DNA from: Amaurobius ferox
Taxonomy: Eukaryota; Arthropoda; Arachnida; Araneae; Amaurobiidae
Reading direction: 5' to 3'
Assembly: GCA_951213105.1 (NCBI GenBank)
Contig: OX578137.1
Location: 81,551,410-81,615,409, forward strand
DNA length: 64,000 bases
How positions within the stretch are numbered: position 1 is the stretch's first letter; each line of letters opens with the position of its first letter. The notes beneath the pieces are model-generated. The model was not told the origin of the DNA, made no database searches, and saw nothing but the letters and a program-made list of their open reading frames with translations. Of the stretch, positions 13,113-24,969 are shown one piece after another. The position numbers and the translations under genes were made by a program.

Positions 13113-14580
13113 AAACAAGAAAGATCAATCATGCATAAATCATTAATTATGAAACACTTTCGAACTTCAAAGCAATTTTTATATAAACATCTCTAAAATG
13201 CGATACATTCCTTGCAAAATTTTAAAATTATCATAATACTACATTAATTTATTATATATAAAAACTTAAAACTTCATTGAAAAAAATGAACTTGATACAA
13301 ATGACGGCATTGAAATATAAATTGCCTGGTTTAAACATCTCTAACATGCGATACATTCCTCGGTAATATTTTTTAAAATTATCATAATACTACAATAATT
13401 TATTATATTTGAAAACTTTATCGCAAAAAAAGGAACTTTATTCAAATGGCATCATCGAAATATAAATCGCCTCTATATAAAAGCAGCATTTCATTCATAA
13501 ACTGTTTTCCATTCCTTTCATTCATCACAATACTATACTAATTTATTTTATTTAAAAACATAAAACCATGGAGGAACAAGTAATTTAACTCTATGCTTAA
13601 AATTTCATAGAACAAATCGTCTGATTCTCTGTGTAAAATAAATGCATGTTTCATTCATATCAGCTATATTGCAGACTCCATGAGCTAAATAATTTTACGT
13701 TAAAGAAATTCAGCAATTCTTATACCACTCATTCTACATCTTTTGATCTTTACAATCTCAATGAGTGAAGTTTACATTTTCCTTAAGTGAAAATTAGGCT
13801 TCTTTGTAGAAATAATCAAAGTTTGATGATCATTTAAACTCAAATATACTGTAATTGCGTTGTATCAGTATGTAGATACACAGAATTTAAGCAAAAATAA
13901 AGCGGTTTTAGGACGGATATAACACTAAATATGAATTTAAAAGAACTTTAAAAATCATGACTTTTACACAAGATGAATGCCATATTTTATTTTGAAGTGG
14001 GTTACGTAATCTCGCCGTATAATGGTCGCGTGATCTCTTCATATAAAGGGTGTAATTATTATTTTAATTTTTATTTAGAAAACTACTGAATATATTTTGC
14101 TGATCAGTTTTTTTGTGTATTTTATCGGATAATTTGAAAATTTCCTAAAACTTTCGAAACAATTTGTGAATTTAAAATTCGCTTAAAAAATGTTTGAAAA
14201 ATTAGGTTCCATTGGGTTCAATGTATTTCATTTTTCAACCCGGGTTCAATCCAAAACTAATTGAGCGATATTATCCATTTATATTCCCATAGGTCTCACA
14301 GACCGTCTGAACAACATACTAAAATTTCAGTTTAATAAAGTTATTTATTCGGAAGTTATTGTGTAATCCGGGTTCAATCCAAAAGTAATTGGGTGATATT
14401 ATTCTTTTATATTCCCATAGGTCCCACCGACCGTCTGAAAAGCATATTAACATTTCATTTTGATAATATCATTTATACGGCAGTTATCGTGCTAAAGGAC
14501 AAACAGACAGAAAGGCAGACAAACTGACAGAATAAATAAAGTCATAAACACTTTTCAACTATATTGTGAAATGTTAAAAA
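13113..14580 (+). mobile_element. repeat family F2, near full-length copy
   Basis: Starts AACAAGAAAGATCAATCATG and ends with the hairpin region AAACACTTTTCAAC ... GAAATGTTAAAAA. Internal landmarks are the palindromic boxes AACCCGGGTT (about 14239) and CAGACCGTCTG (about 14299), then a GACAGA-type microsatellite (about 14498-14533) just before the end. A module of about 128 bp holding both boxes is tandemly duplicated (about 14240-14365 and 14368-14495). There is no coding capacity. The architecture fits a non-autonomous Helentron/Helitron-type element; see the split copy at 31839-34189 for boundary evidence. Confidence 0.8.
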
Positions 14581-15811
14581 ACATCGGTGAACATTAGAGC
14601 AGGTTAGAATAAACATGTTGGTGTTCTTAAATGAAAACATGATGATAAACTATATTAAACCTATAAATTGTTAATTTCAAGTAAATATAAATATAAAATA
14701 TGTTTTATATAAATTTTAATTCTACATAACTTCATTAACTAAAAAAATTTAACCGGATAGAAAATTCATACACAGTTTCAAATTCTCTATAAAAATATTT
14801 CATAATTTACATAGAATACTCAGGGAAAGTCACTGTTATTTAATCGTTTATGCTTAGACTGATAGATAATTATTCAACACAATATTCAAACCATACATAT
14901 TTTTAAGAACAAAATTTATTACGATAAATGTAGCAGGTATTTTTAAAGAGGTGCAATAAATTTCGTTTAGTATTTATATTGAAATTATATTTACATTTTG
15001 TCTATGAGTGATTTAGAGATAGTTTATATGTTTCTTTAGGGTTATTGGGAATGCACATACCTCTGATTATTTATTTATGTGTACATACAGTACGTTGTGG
15101 TAGAATGCACTTTCAAATGTAGTATATCTAAACAATTTATAGTACCCCAAATGAATACATACCTGCGGTTAAACCCCCATTCTGTAATATGGTATTATAT
15201 CTATACATAAGTTTGACATCATTACATAAATAGTTATAGCTGATGTAATTGCAAGCTATTCATAAACTTACTAACATGCCGGATAGCATATATTTAAGAA
15301 GTACATTACTACTGTCCAACCATGAACGTGTAACTTATATATAGCAATATCTATATTTCAACTAAATATTATATAGTTAGAGGATATTGCATCGTCTATA
15401 TTTCACATAGATATCGTTGGAAGTTGTTTCATGCAAGCATTTCTAACTCGTATTATATATTTGATAATGAAGGGAAATTATGTTTATATCAGTGTGTTAT
15501 TTAAAAAGAAATGTTGTACATGCAGACTATTTTCTAATAACAATACACAAATTAAACATATTAATTTTAATAGTGTAAAGATCGGGGAGTTGGTGCATGG
15601 AGATACAACGCAATGGGTGATTCTGGGAGGACGAATACCTACTATAGCATGGTGCTTTGCATTCAGTCGATTATAAATGTATAACAAACTGTCAAACAAA
15701 TTACACGTTATGTAGTTTGTTAAATGACTGCTGCTCACACCATCATGTTAGAAACTATATAATTTTTCCTTATATTATTACATTCAAACTTACTATTTGT
15801 ATGTTACATAT
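14581..15811. other. AT-rich non-coding stretch
   Basis: No gene, RNA or repeat recognised. Short open frames near 15431-15738 on both strands overlap each other and carry no known motif. Confidence 0.45.
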
Positions 15812-16069
15812 GCAGATCCTGTGGTCGAGCGGTCAGGGGCTTGTGTTTCCGGCTGATCGCTGAATTGTCGGGTTGCGGGTTCGAATCCCGCCAGTGGACA
15901 TGGATGTTGTCATGTCAAGGCCAAGTCAGACTTTCATCCTTCGGGAGGCTTCTATAAAAGTGAAGCTGCAAATTTCCTCCCCTTCGCCAGGGGACACCCT
16001 GGGGGGGGGGGGTCTTGTGGACATGGTGCATAGGCGCTCCTTCACCACGGGGGGCATTAATACACACTC
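15812..16069 (+). mobile_element. tRNA-derived SINE (second family), with target duplication
   Basis: The head has an A box in CCTGTGGTCGAGCGGTCAGG (about 15819) and a B box in GCGGGTTCGAATCCCGC (15875-15891). The long spacer between the boxes suggests a Ser/Leu-type tRNA ancestor with a long variable arm. The body includes CAAGTCAGACTTTCATCCTT, AAGTGAAGCTGCAAATTTCC and a run of about 12 G near 16000-16011. It is flanked by ATGTTACATAT (15801-15811) and ATGTTATATAT (16070-16080), 10 of 11 matching, a likely target-site duplication. The body differs from family S1. Confidence 0.85.
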
Positions 16070-16080
16070 ATGTTATATAT

Positions 16081-16534
16081 AGCTAAGCATCATGTATTTG
16101 ATTAAATATGGGATTGTTATAGCAGGTTTGAATGTATGGTGTAAGAATTATGATTTTTAGCTGTATGGAAGTCATTGAGACAATATGCATCTTATTTCAA
16201 CATTTAGGAGATAATTCACGTGCATTTAATTGCTGGTTGATTTTTTCTTATTAGCTACAAGAAAGATTTTTATAGCGTTGCATGCTTCATCCGTAAGAAA
16301 TTGATGTAATATTTTGTGATTTGTAGTATTTTTCAGGACCTCCAGAAAGTCATCAAATTATTACTTTTTCAAAGTCGATCAGCGAAATTAATATGATAGT
16401 TACATGCACACATATTACAATAAGCAATAAACTTGCATGTGTACGTTATTTGCTTATATGGATATTTTAACCGCATAATGAGCAGATTTAGAACATATGA
16501 CTGAATTTCATTATAAAATCACGATTGATTGAAT
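16081..16534. other. AT-rich non-coding stretch
   Basis: Nothing recognised. Confidence 0.4.
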
Positions 16535-16610
16535 CCGGGAATCAAACCCGAATTTTCCAGATAAAAATCAGGTATACAACCACTATAAATTTAACCGATA
16601 AGGTAATAAT
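16535..16610 (-). pseudogene. tRNA-like relic (SINE head or tRNA pseudogene)
   Basis: On the minus strand, TATAGTGGTTGTATACC resembles an A box and D arm, and TTCGGGTTTGATTCCCGG a T arm with B box. The anticodon arm is irregular (6-nt loop) and the acceptor ends pair poorly, so this is not a functional tRNA gene. It resembles Asp/Glu-type heads and may be the remnant of a SINE. Confidence 0.5.
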
Positions 16611-17384
16611 TTACACCCATCTCTTTCAAAACAACGCCGAGATGGCTAATATATGTGGACACTTTTATAATATAGTATATTTAATTCAAAGCAAATTATA
16701 GAGCATCGTCATCTATACGATATAACATCCATAATAATAAAAATGATGGATGGATGTTTGGTTTTGTCAGAAAATCTATAGAGTCGTACTTTTCTGAAAT
16801 ATAACATGTGCATTTCGTCTCCTGAGAGGAAACTCCTGGTCTAATTTTTTATTACACTTAAATTAGTTTTTCCCTTATATAATGTTTAAGCGTCCTTTTC
16901 TGTTAAACTATGTAAAATTCTGTTAAACAGCGCTTTAAACACAATTCTTACGATCAATATATGAATTTCCTTTAACCTTTAATTTTAATTTATATATATT
17001 TATTTATTTATTTTATCGTGAACTTTCATTGCTAATTTTTGTATCTCTATCTCATTAAAGAGACCCTTTACTTTATATAGCAGTTCTCATTATAAATCTT
17101 TTGAGAGACAGACAGACAAGGCCAGACACGATTTAGTAATGTATATGTAATTATAACTATTTTCATAGAAGATGAAATTTAGGGTACGCGGAACATCAAG
17201 CTATAAAAGTTGATTTTCATTCAAGTTAAATATATCAGTAATTTCGCCTTTCATTGGTCTAAAGTCTAAACTATTTTATTTATGGCCTTAATTAGTAAAT
17301 ATTTTAAACATTAAAATACATTTAAATTTGTAAAATGGAAACCATATGATAAATTGTTTTGCTTAGTTCCAAACTAGAGCCCTA
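16611..17384. other. AT-rich stretch, possible decayed transposon
   Basis: A GACAGACAGACAAGG tract at about 17106-17120, about 25 bp upstream of an AATGTATATGTAATTATA end, recalls the 3' layout of families F1 to F4, but I could not match it to one of them. Confidence 0.35.
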
Positions 17385-17580
17385 ACACATACATCATAAC
17401 ACAATCGGATCATGGCACTGTCAAAACCATGACGCTTCGCACATCTCATTAGGAGAGAGAGCTGTTAGTCAAACCATCGTTCACTGGAAAGAGGTACGTT
17501 AAACGTTTAGATAATTAAGTGTACATTGTCGCATTAAATACATTGTTATATTGACACATATGGTATTTTAAAGAGGGAGC
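17385..17580. repeat. old duplicated segment, partner at 21220-21395
   Basis: The phrases CATAACAC, ATGGCACTGTCAAA, AGAGAGCTGTTAGT and TTTAGATAATTAAGTGTACA recur, diverged, in the same order at 21220-21395. Confidence 0.55.
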
Positions 17581-17699
17581 CTGTTAAATAGATGACATTT
17601 AAATAAAATTCATATCATGATACTTTTGCAGTTTAGAATAAAGATTTGAAATCTAATGTGGACAGAACTTGACTTTCACTACAGTCTCAAATTTATTTC

Positions 17700-18477
17700 A
17701 ACTTCCTTTCTTTTCTAGTTCATTAAATTGAGCTTTATTGCACAATTTATCACGGATAATTATTTAAAATTACATTGAATTTGCAGTTGTATTTCAATTT
17801 TTGTTTTCATTTGGGGACTGTGCGTATTTTCAAAGCCTTCATGGCAAGAACTTGATAAACTGAAATATCTTTAGAACGGATGGCCATAGAGTTATGGGGT
17901 TGATCTTAATCTTTTCGTTACCATAAATAACTTTTAAACAAGGATTTTTATTATACATTTGAGCACATATAGTATTTTAGTTTTTTATTGTATGTTTGGT
18001 AATTTGTTCGGGACATTTTGTGAAAAAGGGGAAAGTTCTTTTTTTCCGAATCATACCAAAACTTATCAGTACCAGCATGTTCTACAAGTGAACGATCTAC
18101 CAAGATTTGTGAAATTTGGGTTGTTAATTTCTTAACTAGAGTAGATACATACTTTTTTGTGGACCACTTAACGAAAAATACAGGTCCTATTTTTTCGAAT
18201 CGTATCAAAATCTAATCATCGCCTGGAAAACCCGCAAGTGACTATCTTCCATGATTTCTGACATTTGATAAATTAGTTTATAATAATAAGTGTAAATACA
18301 TACATTCCACAGAGAGATATACAACACATATTGACACACAAAAGACGTTATACTTAACATAGAGTTTTCTGGTAATAGAGTGATCGAAACATGTAGATTA
18401 GTCGAAAATCGTGTTGTGATTTTCGACACAATTCCAATAATGTATTTATACATTGCCATGTATTGATGGGAAAGTAA
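17700..18477 (+). mobile_element. repeat family F1, old copy
   Basis: Matches the F1 order: AAATATCTTTAGAACGGATG, ATGGGGTTGATCTT, two diverged copies of the ~150-bp module (around 18010-18150 and 18160-18250), TGATTTTCGACACAATTCCA and the end TATTGATGGGAAAGTAAAAA. The 5' end and the (GACA)n tract are decayed. Minus-strand open frames here are spurious. Confidence 0.75.
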
Positions 18478-18639
18478 AAATGTGACGTATCCACACACGC
18501 ATTATCAAAGTATATTTCGATATAGTTGAGTAAACAGCAGCACCAATTTGTTCACAATGCTACTGTAAAGTAAAAATGTAATTGCTCTGTAAATTAAGAT
18601 GTACTGTTATTAATAAAATTCTGTAAAATATTTTCAGTT

Positions 18640-18987
18640 ATCCCAGAATCCCCTACCCCCGACGGATTAAAAGGCCGCACGTTTGTTCATGTACAGTATA
18701 ATATAAATAACAGAAAATAATTAAGACAGGTTTTTTTGTTCTTTCCCAATGTGCGGGTAAAATGTGGTTTTCAGAAGACGTTCCAAATCGTTCAGATACC
18801 TCAAAATGACTAAGAATGCTGAATTTTTCCACACTTATAGTATACCGGCCACTAAACCAGCTGCTCATAACCTAGGGTGAGTCGCGTGGCCTGGGTCTTT
18901 CACACTCATAGTATAAAAGACTGTTATTATCCGGCCACACATTTAGCTCTTGTAAGCCTTCTGGTCTGCCGTGTGGTCTAGGTTTTG
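18640..18987. repeat. degenerate ~85-bp tandem units (ACACTTATAGTATA motif)
   Basis: The motif CACACTTATAGTATA and variants occur near 18831, 18900 and 18988. Between them is a repeated unit with CCGGCCAC and CGCGTGGCCTGGGTCTTT (second unit CCGTGTGGTCTAGGTTTTG). The composite 5S-tRNA SINE was inserted in or next to this array. Confidence 0.55.
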
Positions 18988-19004
18988 AACACTTATAATA
19001 TAGA

Positions 19005-19122
19005 GCCAACGACCATACCGTGCTTAAAACACCGGTTCTCGTTAGATCACCGAAGTCATGCAGCAGTGGCCGCGGTTACTACTGGGGTGGGTGACCATCT
19101 GGGAATACCGCGTGCTGTTGGA
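19005..19122 (+). rRNA. 5S rRNA-derived head of a composite SINE (5S pseudogene)
   Basis: This 118-bp segment aligns along its whole length with arthropod 5S rRNA. It starts with GCCAACGACCATACC, the canonical 5' end, and continues with CCGGTTCTCGTTAGATCACC, CGAAGTCATGCAGCAG, CGCGGTTACTAC, GGGTGGGTGACC, CTGGGAATACCGCG and CTGTTGGA. The ends can pair as helix I (CCAAC with GTTGG). The pol III internal control region is present with some substitutions. No T-rich terminator follows; the sequence runs through CCATTTCAA into a tRNA-derived SINE. By eye it carries roughly 15 differences from the usual arthropod sequence, so it is probably not a working ribosomal gene. Confidence 0.9.
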
Positions 19123-19385
19123 CCATTTCAAGCGCGGTAGCCCAGTGGTTTGCGTGCTGGATTTGCACTCTTGTCACAACTGCCGCCGTGTTCATGCGGA
19201 GTACGATCACGTTAAACATGTGGATCACTAAGTCTTTCCGAGAGGTTGGTGGTAGGGGAAGGAGAGTACGGTCCCTGTGGATGCCTCCCATCTGGGTTCC
19301 GGTCTAAATTGGGTGGCACTTCCCGGCCGTCCAAACAGTGACCTTACACCTTACTGGTAGGTCGAACGGTCTGGGTCTCAACAAC
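19005..19385 (+). mobile_element. composite SINE: 5S rRNA head plus tRNA-derived S1 SINE
   Basis: The 5S-like segment (19005-19122) is followed after a few bases by an S1 SINE starting GCGCGGTAGCCCAGTGG at 19131 and ending in TGGGTCTCAACAACAAC. The pair is bracketed by AACACTTATAATATAG (18988-19003) and AACACTTATAGTATAG (19386-19401), 15 of 16 matching. This implies that 5S and tRNA parts were inserted together. The left duplication ends one base before the canonical 5S start. In the S1 part about 30 bp containing the tRNA B box are missing: the sequence jumps from TTTGCACTC to AACTGCCGCC. Other S1 copies in the window lack a 5S head. Caveat: the flanking motif also occurs nearby in a degenerate array. 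Confidence 0.8.
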
Positions 19386-19401
19386 AACACTTATAGTATA
19401 G

Positions 19402-19798
19402 AACATCAGGTAAATCCTAATAGAACCGGATCTCTAATTTCACCGCCAAGGGAAACAAGATGTGGCAGATGAAAAGCTTTCCAGACCCCCCCTCCCCCCC
19501 TCCCCCGATAAGTAAGAAAGTTAAAACTCTGCACATTTCTACTCCGAGGAAGAATCTAACTGAGTCAATTTTTATCAAGATAACTATTTCCCACAATAAT
19601 CGGTATACACTGTTAAAGAAAATAAAATATATTAAAGTAAATGTTATAACTTAATTTTCAAAGTACCAATTTATCTGCCTTTCAGACTCTTACACAGTTT
19701 TATGAATACGTGAATAAAAGTAATTTAATCTAGAACGTGCATAAAAATAATTTTTTCAAGTAAAATACTACTCACTCATCTCTATATCTTAATATATT
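19402..19798. other. AT-rich stretch with a C-rich tract
   Basis: A C-rich tract lies at about 19486-19506. No gene recognised; the 64-codon frame across it (19460-19654) is not convincing. Confidence 0.45.
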
Positions 19799-21004
19799 AA
19801 CAAGAAAGATCAATCATGCATAAAGCATTGATCATGAAACACTTTTCAACATCAATAAAATTTTATTTAAATATCTCTAAAATGCGATACATTCCTCCGT
19901 ATTGTTTTTTAAATTAACAGAATACTACTTTAATTTATTATATTTGAAAACTTAAAACTTCGTCGAAAAAAATGAACTTCATTCAAATGACGGCATTGAA
20001 ATATAAATTGCCTAGTTTAAACATCTCTAAAATGTTATACATTCCTCGGTAATAGTTTTAGAATTATCATAAAACTAGGATAACTTATTATATTTGAAAA
20101 CTTCATCGAAAACAACTGTATATATATATATATACTATAATAATTTATTTTATTAAAAAACTTAAGACCATGGAGGTAGAAGTAATTAAACTCTATGTTT
20201 AAAACTTCATCCAGAAAGCCGTCCTTCTCTCTGAAAAATCTTTTAATACTTCATTCAAATCAGCTATATTGTAGACTCCATGAGCTAAATAATTTTGCGT
20301 TAAAAATATGAAGCAATTCTTGTACAACTCATTCTACATATTTTGCTGTTTACATTTTCCATAAGTGAAAACTAGGCTTCGTTGTAGAAATATTCAAATT
20401 TGGATGATCATTTAAACTCAAATATATTGTAATTGCGTTGTTTCAGTAAGTAGATGCATAGAATTTAAGCAAAATTAAAGCGGTTTTAGGACGGATACAA
20501 CACTAAATATGAATTGAAAAGTTCACTTTTTTACACAAGATGGATGCCATATTTTATTTTGAAGTGGGTCACATGATCTCTTCATATGATTGTCACATGA
20601 TCGCTACATACAAAAGGTGTAATTATTATTTTAAATTTTTATTTAAGAAACTACTGAATATAATTTGCTGAAATTTGTTTTATATATTTTATGGGAAGAT
20701 TTGAATATTTCCTAAAACTTTCGAAGGAATTTTTGAATTTTAAATCCGTTTAAAAAATGTTTGAAAAATTAGGTCCCATACGGTTCAATGTATTTAATTT
20801 TTTCAACCCGGGTTCAATCCAAAACTAATTGAGGGATATTATTCATTTAAATTCCCATAGGTTCCACAGACCGTCTAAACAACATACTAAAATTTCATTT
20901 TGATAAAGTCATTTTTACGGCAGTTATCGTGCTAACGGACAGACAGACAGACAGAATGCACAAAATCATAAACACTTTTCAACTTTGTTATAAAGTGTTA
21001 AAAA
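19799..21004 (+). mobile_element. repeat family F2 copy with internal deletion
   Basis: The 5' end carries the palindrome GATCAAT (19808-19814) / ATTGATC (19827-19833) and the subterminal box AACACTTTTCAAC (19838-19850). The 3' end has GACAGACAGACAGA, then AAACACTTTTCAACTTTG and TTATAAAGTGTTAAAAA (hairpin). About 200 bp are missing relative to the copy at 13.1 kb, and a short TA tract (20119-20136) replaces part of it. AACCCGGGTT and CAGACCGTCT boxes are present. Confidence 0.8.
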
Positions 21005-21219
21005 AAAGTCTCTATATCTTAAAATATTAAAAACAGATATCCTAATCATAAATTATATTTATGATATTCATACCAACCATTTAACTGCACAATCATTTCA
21101 TCTTCTCTGTTAAAAACCATGAAGTTTAAATAAATTTAATTGTTGCACCTCGACTCCGCATGATAAACAGTCATAGTTTGCTTTACATTTGAGTCACATT
21201 TATCTCAGTTCATAACAAA
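21005..21219. other. AT-rich non-coding stretch
   Basis: Nothing recognised. Confidence 0.4.
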
Positions 21220-21395
21220 CACAATGAAACCATAACACCGTCAAATACGTGCCGTTTCGTACATGGCATTATGGAAAAGAGCTGTTAGTTTAAATCACCA
21301 TTTGTTCCTCGTGAATCAGTATATTATGCGCTTAGATAATTTAGTGCATAGTATTGCATTGTTATGTTGATGAATGCAATATTTAATATATAAGT
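21220..21395. repeat. old duplicated segment, partner at 17385-17580
   Basis: Shares CATAACACCGTCAAA, AAGAGCTGTTAGTT and CTTAGATAATTTAGTGCATA with the partner, in the same order. Both segments lie close to F1/F2 repeats. Confidence 0.55.
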
Positions 21396-24300
21396 GGTAG
21401 AATTCCCATAGAGATGCTTTATTTTAATCTCGCCATGACATTTCAGATTGGAAAAGCACAGATTGGGATAAATACTAATATTGTAATATACATGAATAAA
21501 ATAACAAGACGTAGATTATATGGACTAGTATTTAAATTACATATTATGTTATTTAATGAAAATACTGGCAAAAAGTCAGGCTATGTTTGGACTCGCGCGT
21601 TTTAAGTGTGCAAACTGTAAACTATTTTAAATGGAATCATATTGTAATTTACCAAATGAATTAAGAAATTTTAAATATAAAAATATATTTCAAAATTTGA
21701 TAAACTTAATACGAAAGAACACATAAGTACATAGAATCTAAATTATAACTTAAATAAATTTAGAAAATAATGAAACAATTATTAATATATTTAAAATGCA
21801 AAATCGCATTCAATATATATAAGTATATTTGGATCACAGTACATAAATTTGAGTTTTCACGAATTCTTATTAACTTTTCAACACATTAACATACACAATA
21901 ATTAAAAATTGCTGAATCTGTCCAAGATATATGGTACTTTAAATGTTAAACTTCAATCGGTTTTACAGGTGACCGTGCAACATATCTCAAACAGTGCAAC
22001 ATATGTCAGAAAGTTTATCTATCTCCTTTGCCTACAACCGCTTTATCTAAAGACTTACCCAACAGCTTGTTAATTGTGATTACAAAAGCTAGCTGTAATG
22101 GAAATGGCTTTCATGTGCAAGTACTGCATGTTCCAAATTCTTGCTACTGTAGCAATTGGAACGGAGCCAGTATTACCTCAATTTGGTCCAGTGTAGTTAT
22201 TGAATTTGACTATTATCACAAGACGTTGATCAAGTGGACTATGATTTTCTTCATGAAATTTATATTAAATATGTTTACTTCATAAATTAAACCAGCAACA
22301 TAATCATTAGGACAATACTTTTAAAATTGAAATAAATATAATTAGTTTGAAACGAATTGGTTGGATTGGAATAAATTAAACATGGCCATCGGATCAACTT
22401 ATGTGAAAATTTTGTTTGATGTATAACGAAGCTTATCTTTCACAGTTTAAAAATGAGTGTTTTACACTGTTACAGTTAGTTTTAATTAGAAAAATTATGA
22501 TTCTGCACATCTGTGTATTTTTGCAATTTTGCGTATATATGCAAAGTTTAATCTCCTTACTTGTTTTAGTTTTCAAATAAAAAGGATTACAAAATTCAGG
22601 CAAATGATTATTTCAAAGGAGATGGAGAATGGGATTCGCTCTGGTCCTCTATAATAGTTGTATGTAAAAGAAAAAAATAAAATGTGAACTTACACATGTA
22701 TCAATTTACAAATATTACTCGCACAATTTATCAAATATGTGTGTGAGATATATTAGATGTAGATGCAGTTTACTGATTATGGTCGATTAAAAGTAACCAA
22801 TTGCAGCGCTTTTAGTGGAAGTTGGTATGTCTATTAACATGCAACTAAGCAAGACGCACGAAAATTACAGATTAAAATATTGTAAAGCATCATCTAAATA
22901 TCGATAATTATGATATTATCACTGGGGAAAATGTTTAGTATGCAAGAAATACTGTTAAATCGGAATTTGACTTTAGCCCTCGGAAGAACCCTTAGGAAAA
23001 GATCAACAGAGCTGATGATCACCTGTATTATTGGTTTATATTGGTCAATAGCTAAAATGTAACCGAGTCAAAAGTAACTATGGTTTATTGAAATGGAGAT
23101 GTTAATTCGGAGTATTAACTTAAACGTCCTGGATTTCTTCTACTTTTGTAAGATACAAGGTGTAGTTCTGTGCGAATGGATCAGATCTACTGCACTGCTT
23201 GATGAAACACGCTTTCCCGCGCTGTAGAAGACTAAGGTGCAACTAATGAGACAAGGGGGTCTCTCAAAATACATTTTTCCCATTCTCATCTTGATTATAT
23301 CAAGAACGGAAAAGGGTTTCATAAAGGCTTACTTTCCTCGAAGGAAGGTACCAGGGGAAATGGAATGCATTAATGATTGCAAACTATTGATGGGTCATTA
23401 TAAGAGCAGCACTAAGAAGTCAAGCGATAAGTTTCGTATATTTATTGTAATAGGGTAAATATATAAAAATGTTTAATACTTAGTATTTAGGTATTTCTAA
23501 AATTGAAAACTATCTGGTGATTTAACGGCCTATTCCATATTCGGCAGACACAATAACAAAAGAAAGCATTTTGGTTTAATCTCAGAGATACAAAAAGATT
23601 TAAAATATTTTGTCCAGTTTTATTTTTCAACTAGGAAGTACGATCTGCGACCTAATACATATTGGCATTTTAACCACTGCTGCTTATTCACTTAATTTGG
23701 GATTAATTGTATTGAATAAACCATTTTATAATTAGTATGGATACTTCGGAAAAAATAAAAGAATGTTTAATTCCTTTATGGTGACTTGAAGACATATACT
23801 TAATAATAACAAATATTGTAAATTTTAGTTTAAATTACAGATTTGGTGGCAGTCGTACTGATGTGACAGTCGTATCTCTGTGGATGATATTTTCGTAAAT
23901 ATACGTATCTAACTTATACGTATCTAACTTATACGAATTCATGAATGAAAAAGATTCTGTTATATAAAAATTGTCTAAGCATTCATTAGAATAAAGAACA
24001 ATTCGTTTAACGGGGGAATTCAATAGACTTGATTTTAATAGAAATTTTCGCCGAGGCATCTTAGTTCAGTTACACATTTAAATATGTATAGCTTTAAAAG
24101 GCGAGCACTCTGTACTAGTTGTGTAAAATTAATCTTGTTTGATAAATTTGACTAATTGATTAATATGGTGTTCAATAAAAGATGAACTACTTAAATTGGT
24201 GTTAAAATTTTAATCCTAACCAATTTTCATCTATGATCCGGAAAGACACTGTGACATAAGTGTTTATAGTCATGGTAAAATGATGTAAAGACATATAGTT

Positions 24301-24969
24301 GTTATCTAAATATTTAATAAATTACCTATTTACTATTATTTATTATTTACTATCGAACCTTTGTTCTTATGCTGATCATATAACGTCCTGCTCACGGTTA
24401 GAAATAAAATTTTTTAATAAATATAATTTTTATTTTGACGAGGGATTTCAGACAACAGTGCTTTAAACAAATAGATCAGACTTCATGAACTTAACAAATT
24501 TTCCAATTTAAAGAATCTGCTTTAAATTCCCCTTAAACGATATAAATAACTGTTCAATTATGTAAATACTTTGAATAATAACAATTAAGTTTTGAACCAC
24601 AAATTTTAACTATTCAACAGGTACTATATTATTGCAAAATAATGAGAAATAAACGTTAGTGGCAAATGGATGCATAAGTGGCGAAGGATGTGCATTTCTG
24701 CCATAAAGGAATAGATATATTTAATTGCATTTCGCGAAATCCCCTTATATATAGTTAATGCACTGCAATTTCATTTCGTTTAGGAATGTTGTCAAGATAG
24801 GGTATATTTATGACAAGGATTCAGGCAAGACTCTGTTCTAAGGCTAGATCTATAAATAAATGGGAATTATAAATATCTGTATTTACGAGCGAATTCATTT
24901 ATGTTCACAAAATTATCAAAGGTTCACTATGTAGTTTTCTGAAATTGCTTTCTAATAAGCCTCGCGGTT
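21396..24969. other. long AT-rich stretch without recognised features
   Basis: About 3.6 kb in which I recognise no gene, RNA or repeat. Several open frames of 60-85 codons (21414-21605, 22028-22285, 23237-23458) lack known motifs and look like chance. A small direct repeat ACGTATCTAACTTAT occurs near 23900-23935. Confidence 0.5.

Noticed and set aside
16535..16610. Functional tRNA gene on the minus strand
   Set aside because: Irregular anticodon loop and poor acceptor pairing; no terminator-like T run directly after it.
19005..19122. Functional 5S rRNA gene
   Set aside because: Many substitutions, no T-run terminator, no tandem 5S cluster, and a SINE body and target duplication attached; a SINE head is the better explanation.
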